Below, piece by piece: positions 1 to 8,788 of a stretch of DNA of 64,000 nt (position 1 is its first letter; every line of letters begins with the position of its first letter). Under the pieces are notes generated by a model that saw only the letters and a list, made by a program, of their open reading frames with translations, made no database searches and was not told where the DNA came from. Source of the DNA: Streptomyces halstedii (GTDB taxonomy: Bacteria > Actinomycetota > Actinomycetes > Streptomycetales > Streptomycetaceae); contig JOAZ01000013.1 in NCBI GenBank assembly GCA_000720535.1, forward strand, positions 1 through 64,000, in the 5' to 3' direction. Made by a program: the position numbers and the translations under genes.

Positions 1-1
1 C

Positions 2-88
2 TGGGAACGACGGGCCGACATCCACGAAGCCTTCCTCAAACTCGCCTGCTGTCTCATCACCCACCGACAGATCAACTCATTGTGTTAG
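2..88 (+). pseudogene. IS5-type transposase, C-terminal end only
   Basis: Reading from base 2 gives 28 residues and a TAG stop, ending in the pattern ADIHEAFLKLACCLITHRQ. This is typical of the extreme C-terminus of IS5-group (DDE) transposases in Streptomyces. The rest of the gene lies left of the window, so I cannot tell whether the copy is intact or a remnant. It sits directly next to a second, clearly decayed transposase remnant, which suggests an IS hot spot. An 11-bp inverted repeat (116-126 and 145-155, 18-nt loop) lies just downstream and could end its transcription. Confidence 0.6.
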
Positions 89-159
89 CCGCTGTTAGTG
101 GGCACTCGGTGATCGATGGAGGCGGCAAACCTTATGTGTTCGCCGCCGCCTCCATTGGC

Positions 160-560
160 CGTTCCGGCAGGAACTTGCGACAGCGTCTACGAGGGCGGGC
201 TGCGGACTCGCCCTACTGGCGTCCTGGCACGCTGGGCCAGGTTTGGCGTGCGACGGCTCATGGAGAGGCCGGCTTCGTCCTCAAAGACCAGCCATGCTCC
301 ACGGGCTTTGTACGAACTTCCGCGCGTGGCCACGCTTCCTTAAGCCAGCCAGCCAGTCAGCGACCGCGTCGTCGTCCCGTTCCGTTGCGCGAAGGGCCGG
401 AACTCGACAGGACCAGCCGTTACGCACCAACAGCTCGTACGCCCTGGATCGTGGTGTGAGACGTAAGCGGCCGTCCGATCACCGTCTTCACGCGGCTCAT
501 GGTTCATCGGCGGCCCCCGGCCGTGCTCGGCCTGCAGTATCCCAGCCGAGCGAACTGCCT
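160..560 (-). pseudogene. Decayed IS630-family transposase remnant
   Basis: On the minus strand, pieces of an IS630-type transposase can be followed in order but in different frames. RVKTVIGR (around 490-505) comes first, then VSH/TIQGVR (around 445-470), then ELLVRNGWSCRVP with ATERDDDAVADW (around 345-435). WLVFEDEAGLSMS (around 260-295) precedes a stop. The catalytic-core pattern FEDEAG is recognisable. At least two small indels and in-frame stops break the reading frame, so no functional protein is possible. The N-terminal limit is vague because similarity fades above about 550. Recognition is from memory of the family consensus; a translated search would settle the limits. Confidence 0.6.
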
Positions 561-1035
561 CTCACTCGGTCGCGGCAACGACACGGCCAATGGATTGCAG
601 CGGCCCAGGGGCCACCCTTGGCCTACGCGTGACGCCATCACTGCACTGATCTGAAACCGGCCCCCCCCCGCAGGTGGGCAGTTACTGAACAGCCCTCGCC
701 CTGGCCAGACCGCTCAGCTGCCCTGAGTCGTAACTCCTCACACTTGCACTGTCGTTGCTGCCGCCACCCTGTGGGTACCTCATCATCCGTCGATGCCGCA
801 GGCAGGCACCAACCGTTACCCCAATGGCTTCACGAGTTCGACCTCGGTAATTACTGGTACGGCTTCCGGCGAGGTGTAGGCGCCGGTGTCCGTTCAACTG
901 CTGTCACGCCCCAGGCTTTTGGTGGTCCCGGGGCGTTGTGTGACCAGGGCTTCTTGGTACTCTGCCGCACCGCCGTTCGGCCGGTGATCGTTCCGGGCGG
1001 CGGATTCTTACTCCTTTCGCAGCGATGAGGTGCGC
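561..1035. other. Intergenic stretch, no convincing gene
   Basis: About 475 bases between the IS630 remnant and the secreted-protein gene. Open frames are short and lack Streptomyces third-position GC bias. There is a run of ten C residues at about 660-669. Base composition is less GC-rich than the flanking genes, which fits decayed mobile DNA. Nothing functional was recognised apart from whatever promoter serves the gene at 1036. Confidence 0.5.
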
Positions 1036-1848
1036 GTGAAGACAAGTGGTAGAACCGGCGCCGTGGGTGTGGTCGTGGGGGCGCTCGCTCTTTCGGCGTT
1101 CACGGCTCCGGCGGCGCAGGCCGCGAGTACCGGGATCAAGGTGTCCCGGGTCGTGGTCAACGGAGGCAAACCGATCGTCGTGGGTACGACGGACGAGAAG
1201 GAGCCGTCCATCACCTTCCGGGTCACCCTTCCCTCCGGGTACACCTCGGCCAACATGTGGCCGTGGACCGCGAGGCCCTTCCTGTACCACGGCACCACCC
1301 TGGCCAAGGGGGCGGAGAACGGCCTCGGTTCGGTCATGTACACCTGTGACGCGACGACACCCCGGATCGCGGACTGCGAGGGCAGCCTGTACATCGACCC
1401 GCGTTACGGCCTTCGCTCGAACAACGACGCCACCACCTGGAAGATCGGCGCCCTGACGCAGCTCTGGAAGCCGAGTGGCGGGCTCAAGACGGAGCAGATC
1501 GTCACCGCCTCCGGCACCGCGCAGCTCAAGCGGTGGGCGAAGGTCACCGTCAACGCCTCGCCGGAGCCGGTGAAGAAGGGCAAGACCATCACCGTGACCG
1601 GCAGCCTCAAGCGGGCGGACTGGGCGAAGCACACGTACACCGGCGTCGGCGGCGCGTCGGTCAAGCTCCAGTTCCGAAAGAAGGGCAGCTCCACCTACTC
1701 CACCGTCAAGACGGTGAAGACGGGCTCCACGGGCGCGCTGAAGACCACGGTCAAGGCATCGGTGGACGGGTACTGGCGCTGGAGCTACGGCGGGTCGTCC
1801 ACCACGGGCACCGCCACCGCCAAGGCGGACTTCGTCGACGTGCGCTGA
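1036..1848 (+). CDS. Secreted protein with Ig-like repeat region
   Basis: A 270-residue protein of unknown function, predicted to be exported. The N-terminus has a Sec-type signal peptide: charged start, hydrophobic stretch GVVVGALALSAFTAPAAQA, and an AxA cleavage site. The mature part contains a pattern like bacterial Ig-like or 'calcium-binding' surface domains (VTVNASPEPVKKGKTITVTG, then a stretch ending in a WRWSYGGSST-like motif). Two Cys residues (YTCDATT, ADCEG) could form a disulfide outside the cell. The GTG at 1036 has GATGAGG upstream at a good distance; a GTG at 1030 is the alternative. No enzyme motif was seen. It stands alone, with IS remnants upstream. Confidence 0.7.
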   Translation: MKTSGRTGAVGVVVGALALSAFTAPAAQAASTGIKVSRVVVNGGKPIVVGTTDEKEPSITFRVTLPSGYTSANMWPWTARPFLYHGTTLAKGAENGLGSVMYTCDATTPRIADCEGSLYIDPRYGLRSNNDATTWKIGALTQLWKPSGGLKTEQIVTASGTAQLKRWAKVTVNASPEPVKKGKTITVTGSLKRADWAKHTYTGVGGASVKLQFRKKGSSTYSTVKTVKTGSTGALKTTVKASVDGYWRWSYGGSSTTGTATAKADFVDVR

Positions 1849-2181
1849 GTCGAGCGGTGGGCGCCTACGGAGTCCAGTGGATCACGAGCGCAGCCCCATG
1901 CGGGTCGCTGCGGTCGTGACGGTGGCGTGGACCACGTAGGCGCTCTTGCCGTAACGGGTGGTGACGGCTTGGACGTTGAGGGCGGGTGGCCGTGTGTTCG
2001 GCCTCCTTGCGGCGGCCGTGGTGTCGTGCGTGTGAACGGGGTCACCGCGTTTCATGCCTGAACGGTCTGCTGTTCTCCGCGGCCGGCCGGCGCCTTGGCC
2101 GGCGTCTTGATCGGTGCCGGCCGTGGTGCTCATACGGCTCGTGCGGCACCCCAGGGTGTGCCGTACACCGAGGACGCGAGG
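1849..2181. other. Intergenic stretch, no confident gene
   Basis: About 330 bases between two converging genes. A 57-codon minus-strand frame (2055 down to 1882) contains RYGKSAYVVHATVTT, which looks protein-like. It has no ribosome binding site and no homologue that I recognise, so I leave it unannotated. A GC-rich inverted sequence around 2080-2105 (GGCCGGCCGGCGCCTTGGCCGGC) might end transcription of the flanking genes. Confidence 0.4.
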
Positions 2182-3132
2182 TCAGGAAGCAGCGGACTGC
2201 CTCTCGGTGGCCGTCTCGTGAGTGGTCGTCATGGACAGGTGGCGGGTGAGCCACTCGGCGACGAGGTCGAGCAGGCCCGGATCGACCGGCTCGCGCAGCA
2301 GGCGGCGGTAGGAGGTCAGGGCGGGGCGCCCGGAGTCGCGTCGCAGGACGTGGGTGAGATCGGCGACGCGGTGGGTCTCCGCGCCGCCGGGAACCAGCCG
2401 GGCGATCTCCTTCAGGTCGTCCGGATCGACCTGGAGGTCCTTGTCGCCGGTGACGGCGAGGACCGGGGCGTCGACGGCGGCCAGGTCGTCCCGGGTGTCG
2501 TGGACGAGCATCTCCCGCAGCCAGCGGGCGTTGACCTTGTTCCCGGCCACCCGCGCCACGTCCGTCCGGGTCTCCTTCACCCGGGCGAGGACCCGGCTGC
2601 CCAGTCCCGCCAGCGGCCGGCGCAGCAGCCGGACGGGGGCGGGCATGCTCGACATGATCGAGCGGCCCTGCCACCGGAAGGCGTCCTCGCCCACGCCGGC
2701 GAAGCCGGCCAGCAGCACCACCGCCCGTACGTCCGGCCGGGAGCCCAGGGCCATGGCGTGCAGTGCGCCCTCGCTGTGGCCGATCACGCCGATCGCGTCC
2801 GCGCGGATGCCGGCCCGGTCCGCCAGGGCGCGTACGCCCGCCGCGGCGTCCCGGCGGTTGTCGGTGAAGCCGGCCGTCCGCCAGTCGCCGGGGGTGGCAC
2901 CGGCGCCTCGCCGGTCGTAGCGCAGGGTGGCGATCCCCCGTGCCGCGAGGGCCTCGGCCACCGGACGCGCCAGGTTCACCGGGAGCTTCGGGGCGTTGCC
3001 GTCGCGGTCCAGCGGGCCGGAGCCGTGCAGCAGCAGGACGGCCGGGTGCGGGCCGGGGCCGGTGGGCAGTGTCAGGCTGCCGGCCAGCGGGGTCCCGTCG
3101 TCCGCGGTGACCGTCATGTCGATGTCCGGCAA
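2182..3132 (-). CDS. Alpha/beta hydrolase
   Basis: A 316-residue soluble hydrolase of the dienelactone-hydrolase/esterase type. The oxyanion strand PAVLLLHGSGPLDRDG (about residues 30-45) and the nucleophile elbow GHSEG are present. A late acidic residue region (VTGDKDLQVDP) and a C-terminal His (DLTHVL) complete a plausible Ser-Asp-His triad. The substrate is unknown. The start is probably TTG at 3132, preceded by GAGGCGGAG; an internal ATG (3117) lacks a good ribosome binding site. It is divergent from an HTH regulator, with a perfect inverted repeat in the 118-bp gap. This suggests that the regulator controls it, possibly in response to the hydrolase's substrate. Confidence 0.85.
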   Translation of the reverse strand: MPDIDMTVTADDGTPLAGSLTLPTGPGPHPAVLLLHGSGPLDRDGNAPKLPVNLARPVAEALAARGIATLRYDRRGAGATPGDWRTAGFTDNRRDAAAGVRALADRAGIRADAIGVIGHSEGALHAMALGSRPDVRAVVLLAGFAGVGEDAFRWQGRSIMSSMPAPVRLLRRPLAGLGSRVLARVKETRTDVARVAGNKVNARWLREMLVHDTRDDLAAVDAPVLAVTGDKDLQVDPDDLKEIARLVPGGAETHRVADLTHVLRRDSGRPALTSYRRLLREPVDPGLLDLVAEWLTRHLSMTTTHETATERQSAAS

Positions 3133-3204
3133 AGCTCCGCCTCTTTCGTCTCACGCGGCACTGTCGTTTCACACGCCACGGTGGACGCCGTTGCGAACGC
3201 CGCC

Positions 3205-3224
3205 CGTTCTCAACTACGAGAACG
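3205..3224. promoter_or_regulatory. Inverted repeat, likely operator
   Basis: CGTTCTC-N6-GAGAACG is a perfect 7-bp inverted repeat in the divergent promoter gap between the hydrolase and the HTH regulator, centred about 36 bases before the regulator's ATG. The adjacent sequence GTTATCAGATATGAG is AT-rich for this genome and probably includes a -10 region. The likely binder is the regulator encoded at 3251, by autoregulation; this is inferred from position only. Confidence 0.5.
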
Positions 3225-3250
3225 TTATCAGATATGAGATCATTGGCCTC

Positions 3251-3799
3251 ATGGCAACCGTGAATCTCCTCCTCCACCCGGTCCGGATGCGCGTCATCCA
3301 GACTCTGGTCGGCGCCGGTGAGCTGACCACCGCCCAGCTCCGGGAACGCCTGCCGGACGTCTCACCGGCCACCATGTACCGGCACGTCGCGACGCTCACC
3401 CAGGCCGGCATCCTGGAAGTGGTCCACGAGAGACCCGTACGCGGGACGGTGGAACGCAGCTATCGGGTCCGGCAGGACGAGGCCCTCGTCGACGAGGAGG
3501 CCCGCGCCGGCATGACCAAGGACGACCACCGGCAGGCCTTCACCGTCTTCACCGGGGTGATGATGGCCGACCTCGACCGCTACCTCTCCCGCGAGGACGC
3601 CGACCCCGCACAGGAGGGCGTCCTCTACCGGCAGGGAGCGGTGTGGGCGACCCCCGAGGAGTTCACCGAACTGGTGGAGGAGTGGGAGGCGCTGGTCGCC
3701 CGCCGTACGGGACACGCCCCCGGCGACGGCCGTGTCCGGCACATCGTCAGCCTCGCCCTGGTGCCCGACAAGGCGGCGGGGGAGGGCCCGGCCTCCTGA
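3251..3799 (+). CDS. Winged-helix regulator (ArsR/PadR-like HTH)
   Basis: A 182-residue DNA-binding regulator. The N-terminal 75 residues form a winged helix: HPVRMRVIQTLVG, TTAQLRERLPDVSPATMYRHVATLTQAGILEVV, then a wing with RSYRV. This resembles helix-turn-helix domains of the ArsR/YdcN type. The C-terminal half (TVFTGVMMADLDRYL and EEFTELVEEWEAL) is probably a dimer or ligand domain. ATG 3251 was chosen because it starts at the HTH; an upstream in-frame extension would run into the operator. It is divergent from the alpha/beta hydrolase and probably represses it and itself. The ligand is unknown. Confidence 0.8.
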   Translation: MATVNLLLHPVRMRVIQTLVGAGELTTAQLRERLPDVSPATMYRHVATLTQAGILEVVHERPVRGTVERSYRVRQDEALVDEEARAGMTKDDHRQAFTVFTGVMMADLDRYLSREDADPAQEGVLYRQGAVWATPEEFTELVEEWEALVARRTGHAPGDGRVRHIVSLALVPDKAAGEGPAS

Positions 3800-3905
3800 G
3801 CCCACCTGCGCGCGAGCACGGGTCCCGGCCACGGCGGCATCCGGGAACGCGCCGTTTCCGGCCATGGCGGGAACCGCGCGCACGGACGCGGGCGTCGCAG
3901 TGACC

Positions 3906-4928
3906 ATGGAAGATCATCCGAACGGCACCGCCCTGGTGATCGGCTCGGAGGGCGGCCGGGCCGGGAGATCCGTCGTGGCCGAGGGTCTGAGAATCACCGG
4001 CCGCGACCGGCGCCCCGTGTTCGCCTCGGCCGCACTCGCGGTCGCGGCGGCGTCCGTCGTCGGCGGCGGGATCGTGGCCGCCGGGTTCGAGGCGTCGTGG
4101 GGCCTCTTCCTGGAGGCCAGGCGATCGGCCGAGAGCTCCATCGACTACGAGGAGTCCTACGTCGCGTACATCGACCAGTGGGACGGTCTCGTCAAGGTCG
4201 CGTTCTGCGTGTACCCCCTGCTGCTCCTCGTCGCGGTGGCCCTGCTCGCCTGGCTGCTCACCGCCCAGGCCGTGACCGTGGCCCACGCGCGGGAGCGCGA
4301 CGCGGCGGGCGCGCCGCCGGGCGCCGGTCCCGGGACGCTCACCCTCCGCGCCCTGTGGCGACGGTCCCGTCCGCATCTGGGCGCAGCCTTCCGCGTCCAG
4401 TGGCTCACCCTGGTGTGCGCCCTCGTCCCGGCGCTGGCGGGCCTGCTCGTGCTGGCCGCCGTCGCCGAGGAGTGGGTGCCTGGGGTGGTGTGGCCCACGT
4501 ACCACGACCCGGCGACCGTGCCGTTCATCCTGGTGGGACGGGTCCTGCCCGTGGTGATCTGGGGGCTCGGGCTGGTCCTCCTCGCCCGTTTCGCGCCGGC
4601 CACCGCCGTACGGGTGGCGGACCGCTGCTCCGCGACGGCCGCGATGCGCCGTTCCTGGACGCTGACCCGTACCGCACGGCCGCGCACCACCGGAATCTGC
4701 CTGCTGGCCGCGGCCGTGATCGCCGTGGCCGTCGCGGTGCTGAAGTGGCTCGGTACGTACGTGGCGCACGGGGCGGGGCTGCTCATGCTCGCCACCACCG
4801 ACGACAACGTGTGGGTCACCGGCGTCCTCGTCGTCATCACCCCGGTCGCGGTGGCACTCGTGTTCCTGCCCGTGGTGCTGGCGCCGGTGGGCGTGGTGCT
4901 CGCCTGCCTGCGCGCCCGGCTCGCCTGA
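3906..4928 (+). CDS. Multi-pass membrane protein of unknown function
   Basis: A 340-residue integral membrane protein with about six hydrophobic segments: VFASAALAVAAASVVGGGIVA, VYPLLLLVAVALLAWLL, LTLVCALVPALAGLLVLAAV, a VLPVVIWGLGLVLLA segment, LLAAAVIAVAVAVL, and a long C-terminal pair. The middle shows the pattern WRRSRPHLGAAFRVQW, and near the end AMRRSWTLTRTARPRTTGICLLA. These are features of the Streptomyces family annotated as glycerophosphoryl-diester-phosphodiesterase membrane domain proteins; no enzyme site is visible. ATG 3906 was chosen; GTG at 3900 is equally possible, and no clear ribosome binding site is present. It sits 109 bp before glmS. Confidence 0.7.
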   Translation: MEDHPNGTALVIGSEGGRAGRSVVAEGLRITGRDRRPVFASAALAVAAASVVGGGIVAAGFEASWGLFLEARRSAESSIDYEESYVAYIDQWDGLVKVAFCVYPLLLLVAVALLAWLLTAQAVTVAHARERDAAGAPPGAGPGTLTLRALWRRSRPHLGAAFRVQWLTLVCALVPALAGLLVLAAVAEEWVPGVVWPTYHDPATVPFILVGRVLPVVIWGLGLVLLARFAPATAVRVADRCSATAAMRRSWTLTRTARPRTTGICLLAAAVIAVAVAVLKWLGTYVAHGAGLLMLATTDDNVWVTGVLVVITPVAVALVFLPVVLAPVGVVLACLRARLA

Positions 4929-5025
4929 AGGAGGCGGCGGCCCCGCGTACCGGAAGGCGTAGGCCCGCGCAGGGCCCGCCACCTCGCGGACATGTCGGAC
5001 GCCGGGCAGGGCGTGACCCGAGCCG

Positions 5026-5031
5026 TATGGT
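5026..5031 (+). promoter_or_regulatory. -10 box for leaderless glmS
   Basis: TATGGT lies 6 bases before the glmS ATG, and no ribosome binding site precedes the ATG. This spacing puts the transcription start at the A of the start codon, as in the leaderless mRNAs common in Streptomyces. No clear -35 box is visible. Confidence 0.4.
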
Positions 5032-5037
5032 GCTGAT

Positions 5038-6885
5038 ATGTGCGGAATCGTGGGTTATGTCGGTGGGCAGTCGGCGCAGGACGTCGTCGTCGCGGGACTG
5101 AGGCGCCTCGAATACCGGGGCTACGACTCGGCCGGAGTCGCCGTTCCGGCGGACGGCGGTCTGGCCTCGGCCAAGAAGGCCGGGAAGCTCGTCAATCTGG
5201 AGAAGGAGCTCAAGGACCGGCCGCTGCCCGCCGGGAACACCGGTCTCGGGCACACCCGTTGGGCCACGCACGGCGGGCCGACCGACGCCAACGCGCACCC
5301 GCACCTGGACAACGCGGGCCGGGTCGCCGTCGTGCACAACGGGATCATCGAGAACTTCGCCGTCCTGCGCGAGGAACTGACCGGCCGCGGTCATCACCTC
5401 GCCTCCGAGACCGACACCGAGGTGGTGGCCCACCTCCTGGCGGAGGCGTACTCCTCGGCCGGGGAGCTGGCCGAGGCCATGCGGCAGGTGTGCCGGCGGC
5501 TGGAAGGCGCGTTCACCCTGGTCGCTGTGCACGCCGACGAGCCCGGCACGGTCGTCGGGGCCCGGCGGAACTCGCCCCTGGTGGTGGGCGTCGGGGACGG
5601 CGAGATGTTCCTCGCCTCGGACGTCGCCGCGTTCATCGCCCACACCCGCTCCGCGATCGAACTCGGCCAGGACCAGGTGGTGGAGCTGCGCCGGGACGGG
5701 GCCACCGTCACCGGCTTCGACGGCCACCCCGCCGGGACGCGCGCCTACCACGTGGACTGGGACGCGTCCGCCGCCGAGAAGGGCGGGTACGCCTCCTTCA
5801 TGCTCAAGGAGATCGCCGACCAGCCGAAGGCCGTCGCCGACACCCTCCTCGGCCGCATCGGCGCCTCTGGCGCGCTCCGCCTCGACGAGGTGCGCATCCC
5901 GCCGCACGAACTCAGGGACGTCGACAAGGTCGTCGTCGTCGCCTGCGGGACCGCCTTCCACGCCGGGATGATCGCCAAGTACGCCATCGAGCACATCACC
6001 CGGCTGCCCTGCGAGACCGAGCTGGCCAGCGAGTTCCGCTACCGCGACCCGATCCTGGACGGACGCACCCTGGTCGTCGCCATCTCCCAGTCCGGCGAGA
6101 CCATGGACACCCTGATGGCCCTGCGCCACGCCCGTGAGCAGGGGGCCAGGGTGCTGGCCATCTGCAACACCAACGGCTCGACCATCCCCAGGGAGTCCGA
6201 CGCCGTCCTCTACACGCACGCCGGCCCCGAGGTCGCCGTCGCCTCCACCAAGGCGTTCCTGACCCAGCTCGTCGCCTGCTACCTGGTCGCGCTCTACCTC
6301 GGCCAGGTCCGCGGCACCAAGTGGGGCGACGAGATCCGCACCGTGGTCCACCAGCTCTCGGACATCCCCCGTCAGGTCGAGGCGGTCCTGGGCACGATGG
6401 AGCCCGTACGGGAGCTGGCCCGGACGCTCGCCGACCGGGACACCGTGCTCTTCGTGGGACGGCACGTCGGCTACCCGGTGGCCCTGGAAGGCGCGTTGAA
6501 GCTCAAGGAACTCGCGTACATGCACGCCGAGGGCTTCGCCGCCGGGGAGCTCAAGCACGGGCCGATCGCCCTCGTCGACGAAGGGCTGCCGGTCGTGGTC
6601 ATCGTGCCGTCCCCGCGCGGCCGTTCGGTCCTGCACGACAAGATCGTGTCGAACATCCAGGAGATCAGGGCCCGTGGGGCGCGTACCGTCGTCATCGCCG
6701 AGGAGGGCGACGAGGCGGTCGTCCCGTACGCCGACCACCTCGTCCGGATCCCGGCTGTGCCTACGCTGCTCCAGCCGCTGGTCGCCACCGTGCCGTTGCA
6801 GGTCTTCGCGTGCGAACTGGCGACCGCCCGGGGCAACGAGGTGGACCAGCCGCGCAACCTGGCGAAGTCCGTGACGGTCGAGTGA
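5038..6885 (+). CDS. glmS: Glutamine--fructose-6-phosphate aminotransferase
   Basis: A 615-residue GlmS that makes glucosamine-6-phosphate from fructose-6-phosphate and glutamine, the first step to UDP-GlcNAc and peptidoglycan. MCGIVGYVG gives the N-terminal nucleophile Cys2. The class II glutaminase domain follows (GHTRWATHGGPTDANAHPH, NGIIEN). Two SIS sugar-isomerase domains complete it: ACGTAFHAG, SQSGETMDTLMALRHA and GRHVGYPVALEGALKLKELAYMHAEGFAAGELKHGPIALV. It ends with the typical LAKSVTVE. Length and motifs are standard. acpS follows after 8 bp, so the two are probably cotranscribed. Streptomyces often has a second glmS elsewhere. Confidence 0.97.
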   Translation: MCGIVGYVGGQSAQDVVVAGLRRLEYRGYDSAGVAVPADGGLASAKKAGKLVNLEKELKDRPLPAGNTGLGHTRWATHGGPTDANAHPHLDNAGRVAVVHNGIIENFAVLREELTGRGHHLASETDTEVVAHLLAEAYSSAGELAEAMRQVCRRLEGAFTLVAVHADEPGTVVGARRNSPLVVGVGDGEMFLASDVAAFIAHTRSAIELGQDQVVELRRDGATVTGFDGHPAGTRAYHVDWDASAAEKGGYASFMLKEIADQPKAVADTLLGRIGASGALRLDEVRIPPHELRDVDKVVVVACGTAFHAGMIAKYAIEHITRLPCETELASEFRYRDPILDGRTLVVAISQSGETMDTLMALRHAREQGARVLAICNTNGSTIPRESDAVLYTHAGPEVAVASTKAFLTQLVACYLVALYLGQVRGTKWGDEIRTVVHQLSDIPRQVEAVLGTMEPVRELARTLADRDTVLFVGRHVGYPVALEGALKLKELAYMHAEGFAAGELKHGPIALVDEGLPVVVIVPSPRGRSVLHDKIVSNIQEIRARGARTVVIAEEGDEAVVPYADHLVRIPAVPTLLQPLVATVPLQVFACELATARGNEVDQPRNLAKSVTVE

Positions 6886-6893
6886 GCGAATGA

Positions 6894-7274
6894 GTGAGTG
6901 GGCGCGTGATCATTGGGGTCGGGATCGATGTGGCGGAGGTCGAGCGCTTCGGCGCGGCGCTGGAGCGTACGCCCCAGCTCGCCGGGCGGCTCTTCCGGCC
7001 GGCGGAGCTGCTGCTGCCGGGCGGGGAACGGCGGGGGACCGCCTCGCTGGCGGCCCGGTTCGCCGCGAAGGAGGCCCTGGCCAAGGCGCTCGGCGCCCCG
7101 GCCGGACTGCTCTGGACGGACGCCGAGGTGTGCGTCGAGGACAGCGGCAGGCCCCGGCTGGAGGTGCGTGGCACGGTCGCCGCACGGGCGGCGGAGCTGG
7201 GGGTGCGCGGCTGGCACGTCTCGCTGAGCCACGACGCGGGGGTGGCGTCGGCCGTCGTGATCGCGGAGGGTTGA
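6894..7274 (+). CDS. acpS: Holo-ACP synthase
   Basis: A 126-residue 4'-phosphopantetheinyl transferase that activates acyl carrier protein for fatty-acid (and possibly polyketide) synthesis. The family signatures are present: [12 protein letters not shown] with the Mg-binding Asp, and [13 protein letters not shown] with the catalytic Glu. The C-terminal [19 protein letters not shown] is also typical. GTG 6894 was chosen; GTG 6906 (starting VIIGVGIDV) is an equally good start, and neither has a strong ribosome binding site. It lies 8 bp after glmS and 4 bp before nnr, so all three probably share a transcript. Confidence 0.95.
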   Translation: MSGRVIIGVGIDVAEVERFGAALERTPQLAGRLFRPAELLLPGGERRGTASLAARFAAKEALAKALGAPAGLLWTDAEVCVEDSGRPRLEVRGTVAARAAELGVRGWHVSLSHDAGVASAVVIAEG

Positions 7275-7278
7275 GCGT

Positions 7279-8724
7279 ATGCGACATGCGTACAGCGTGG
7301 ACAGGGTACGGGCCGCCGAGCGGGCCCTGATGGCACGGGTTCCGGAGGGCGCGCTGATGCGGCGCGCCGCCGCGGGCCTCGCGGTGGTCTGCGGCGACCT
7401 GCTTCGGCGCAACGGCCGGGTCTACGGGTCCCGGGTGCTGCTCCTCGTCGGCAGCGGTGACAACGGCGGCGACACCCTGTACGCCGGAGCCGCGCTCGCC
7501 CGGCGCGGGGCGGGCGTCCGGGCGGTGCTGACCGCGCCGGACAAGGCGCACCCGGGCGGGCGCGCCGCGCTGCTCGCGGCGGGCGGGCGGGTGACCGGCG
7601 CCCTGGGCGACCTCGGGACCGTGGACCTGGTCGTGGACGGCATCACCGGGATCGGCGGGCGGGGCGGCCTGCGCCCGGACGCCGAGCGGCTGGTGCGCGA
7701 GGCCACGGCCGGGCGGGCCCCGGTGCTCGCCGTGGACCTGCCGAGCGGCGTCGAGGCGGACACCGGGCAGGTGCTCGGCCCCGCCGTCCGGGCGGACGCC
7801 ACGGTGACCTTCGGTACGTACAAGCCGGGCCTGCTCATCGACCCGGCGGCCGAACACGCGGGCGCCCTGCACCTCGTGGACATCGGCCTGGGGCCCGAAC
7901 TGCCGGAGCGGCCCGACCTGGAGGCCCTCCAGTACGCGGACGTCGCCGCGCTGCTGCCCGTGCCGTCCGGCGAGAGCGACAAGTACCGGCGCGGAGTGGT
8001 CGGGGTGGCCGCGGGCTCCGAGCGGTACCCGGGCGCGGCCGTCCTGGCCGTCGCGGGCGCGCTGCACGGCGGCGCGGGCGCGGTCCGGTACGCCGGTCCC
8101 GGCGCGGACGCGGTCATCGCCCGCTTCCCGGAGACCCTGGTGCACCCCGGGCGGCCCTCGGAGGCCGGACGGGTGCAGGCGTGGGTGGTCGGGCCGGGCC
8201 TCGGCGACTCCTCGGCGTCGGCCACGGCGGTGGCCGACGTGCTCGCCTCCGACGTCCCGGTGCTGGTGGACGCGGACGGGCTGCGGCTGATGGACGCCGA
8301 CGCCGTGCGCGCCCGTACCGCCCCGACCGTGCTCACCCCGCACGCCGGTGAGGCCGCGGCCCTGCTCGGCGCGGCCCGTGAGGAGGTCGAGGCCGGGCGG
8401 CTCGGCGCCGTACGGGAACTGGCCGCGCGCTACCGGGCCACCGTGCTGCTCAAGGGCTCCACCACCCTGGTCGCCCAGGACGGGGACGCGCCGGTGCGGG
8501 TCAACCCGACCGGCACGTCCTGGCTCGCCACGGCCGGCAGCGGCGACGTCCTGTCCGGGCTGACCGGTTCGCTGCTGGCGGCGGGTCTGGACCCCCGGGA
8601 CGCGGCGTCGGTGGGCGCCTATCTGCACGGCCTGGCGGCGCGCCGGAGCTCGGACGGGGCGCCGGTGGCGGCCCGTGACGTGGCCGAGGCGATCCCCGCG
8701 GCCTGGCGGGACGTCTACGCCTGA
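7279..8724 (+). CDS. nnr: Bifunctional NAD(P)HX epimerase/dehydratase
   Basis: A 481-residue repair enzyme for hydrated NADH/NADPH. The N-terminal YjeF epimerase domain (about 1-215) shows GSGDNGGDTLYAGAALA and the Asp-containing VDLVVDGITGIGGRG plus VDLPSGVEADTG. The C-terminal ADP/ATP-dependent dehydratase domain (about 225-480) shows KYRRGVVGVAAGS, VLTPHAGEAAALLG, LKGSTTLVA and the nucleotide-binding TAGSGDVLSGLTGSLLAAG. Both domains look intact. It follows acpS closely, the usual actinobacterial order (glmS-acpS-nnr-alr-tsaE). Confidence 0.95.
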   Translation: MRHAYSVDRVRAAERALMARVPEGALMRRAAAGLAVVCGDLLRRNGRVYGSRVLLLVGSGDNGGDTLYAGAALARRGAGVRAVLTAPDKAHPGGRAALLAAGGRVTGALGDLGTVDLVVDGITGIGGRGGLRPDAERLVREATAGRAPVLAVDLPSGVEADTGQVLGPAVRADATVTFGTYKPGLLIDPAAEHAGALHLVDIGLGPELPERPDLEALQYADVAALLPVPSGESDKYRRGVVGVAAGSERYPGAAVLAVAGALHGGAGAVRYAGPGADAVIARFPETLVHPGRPSEAGRVQAWVVGPGLGDSSASATAVADVLASDVPVLVDADGLRLMDADAVRARTAPTVLTPHAGEAAALLGAAREEVEAGRLGAVRELAARYRATVLLKGSTTLVAQDGDAPVRVNPTGTSWLATAGSGDVLSGLTGSLLAAGLDPRDAASVGAYLHGLAARRSSDGAPVAARDVAEAIPAAWRDVYA

Positions 8725-8788
8725 CCCACCCTAGGAAGGGGGCGGGACACGCACCGGACGGGACACACGCACCGGGAGGATGAGAGCC

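Noticed and set aside
1882..2055. 57-codon minus-strand frame containing RYGKSAYVVHATVTT
   Set aside because: Protein-like in part, but no ribosome binding site and no recognised family; kept only as a remark in the gap entry.
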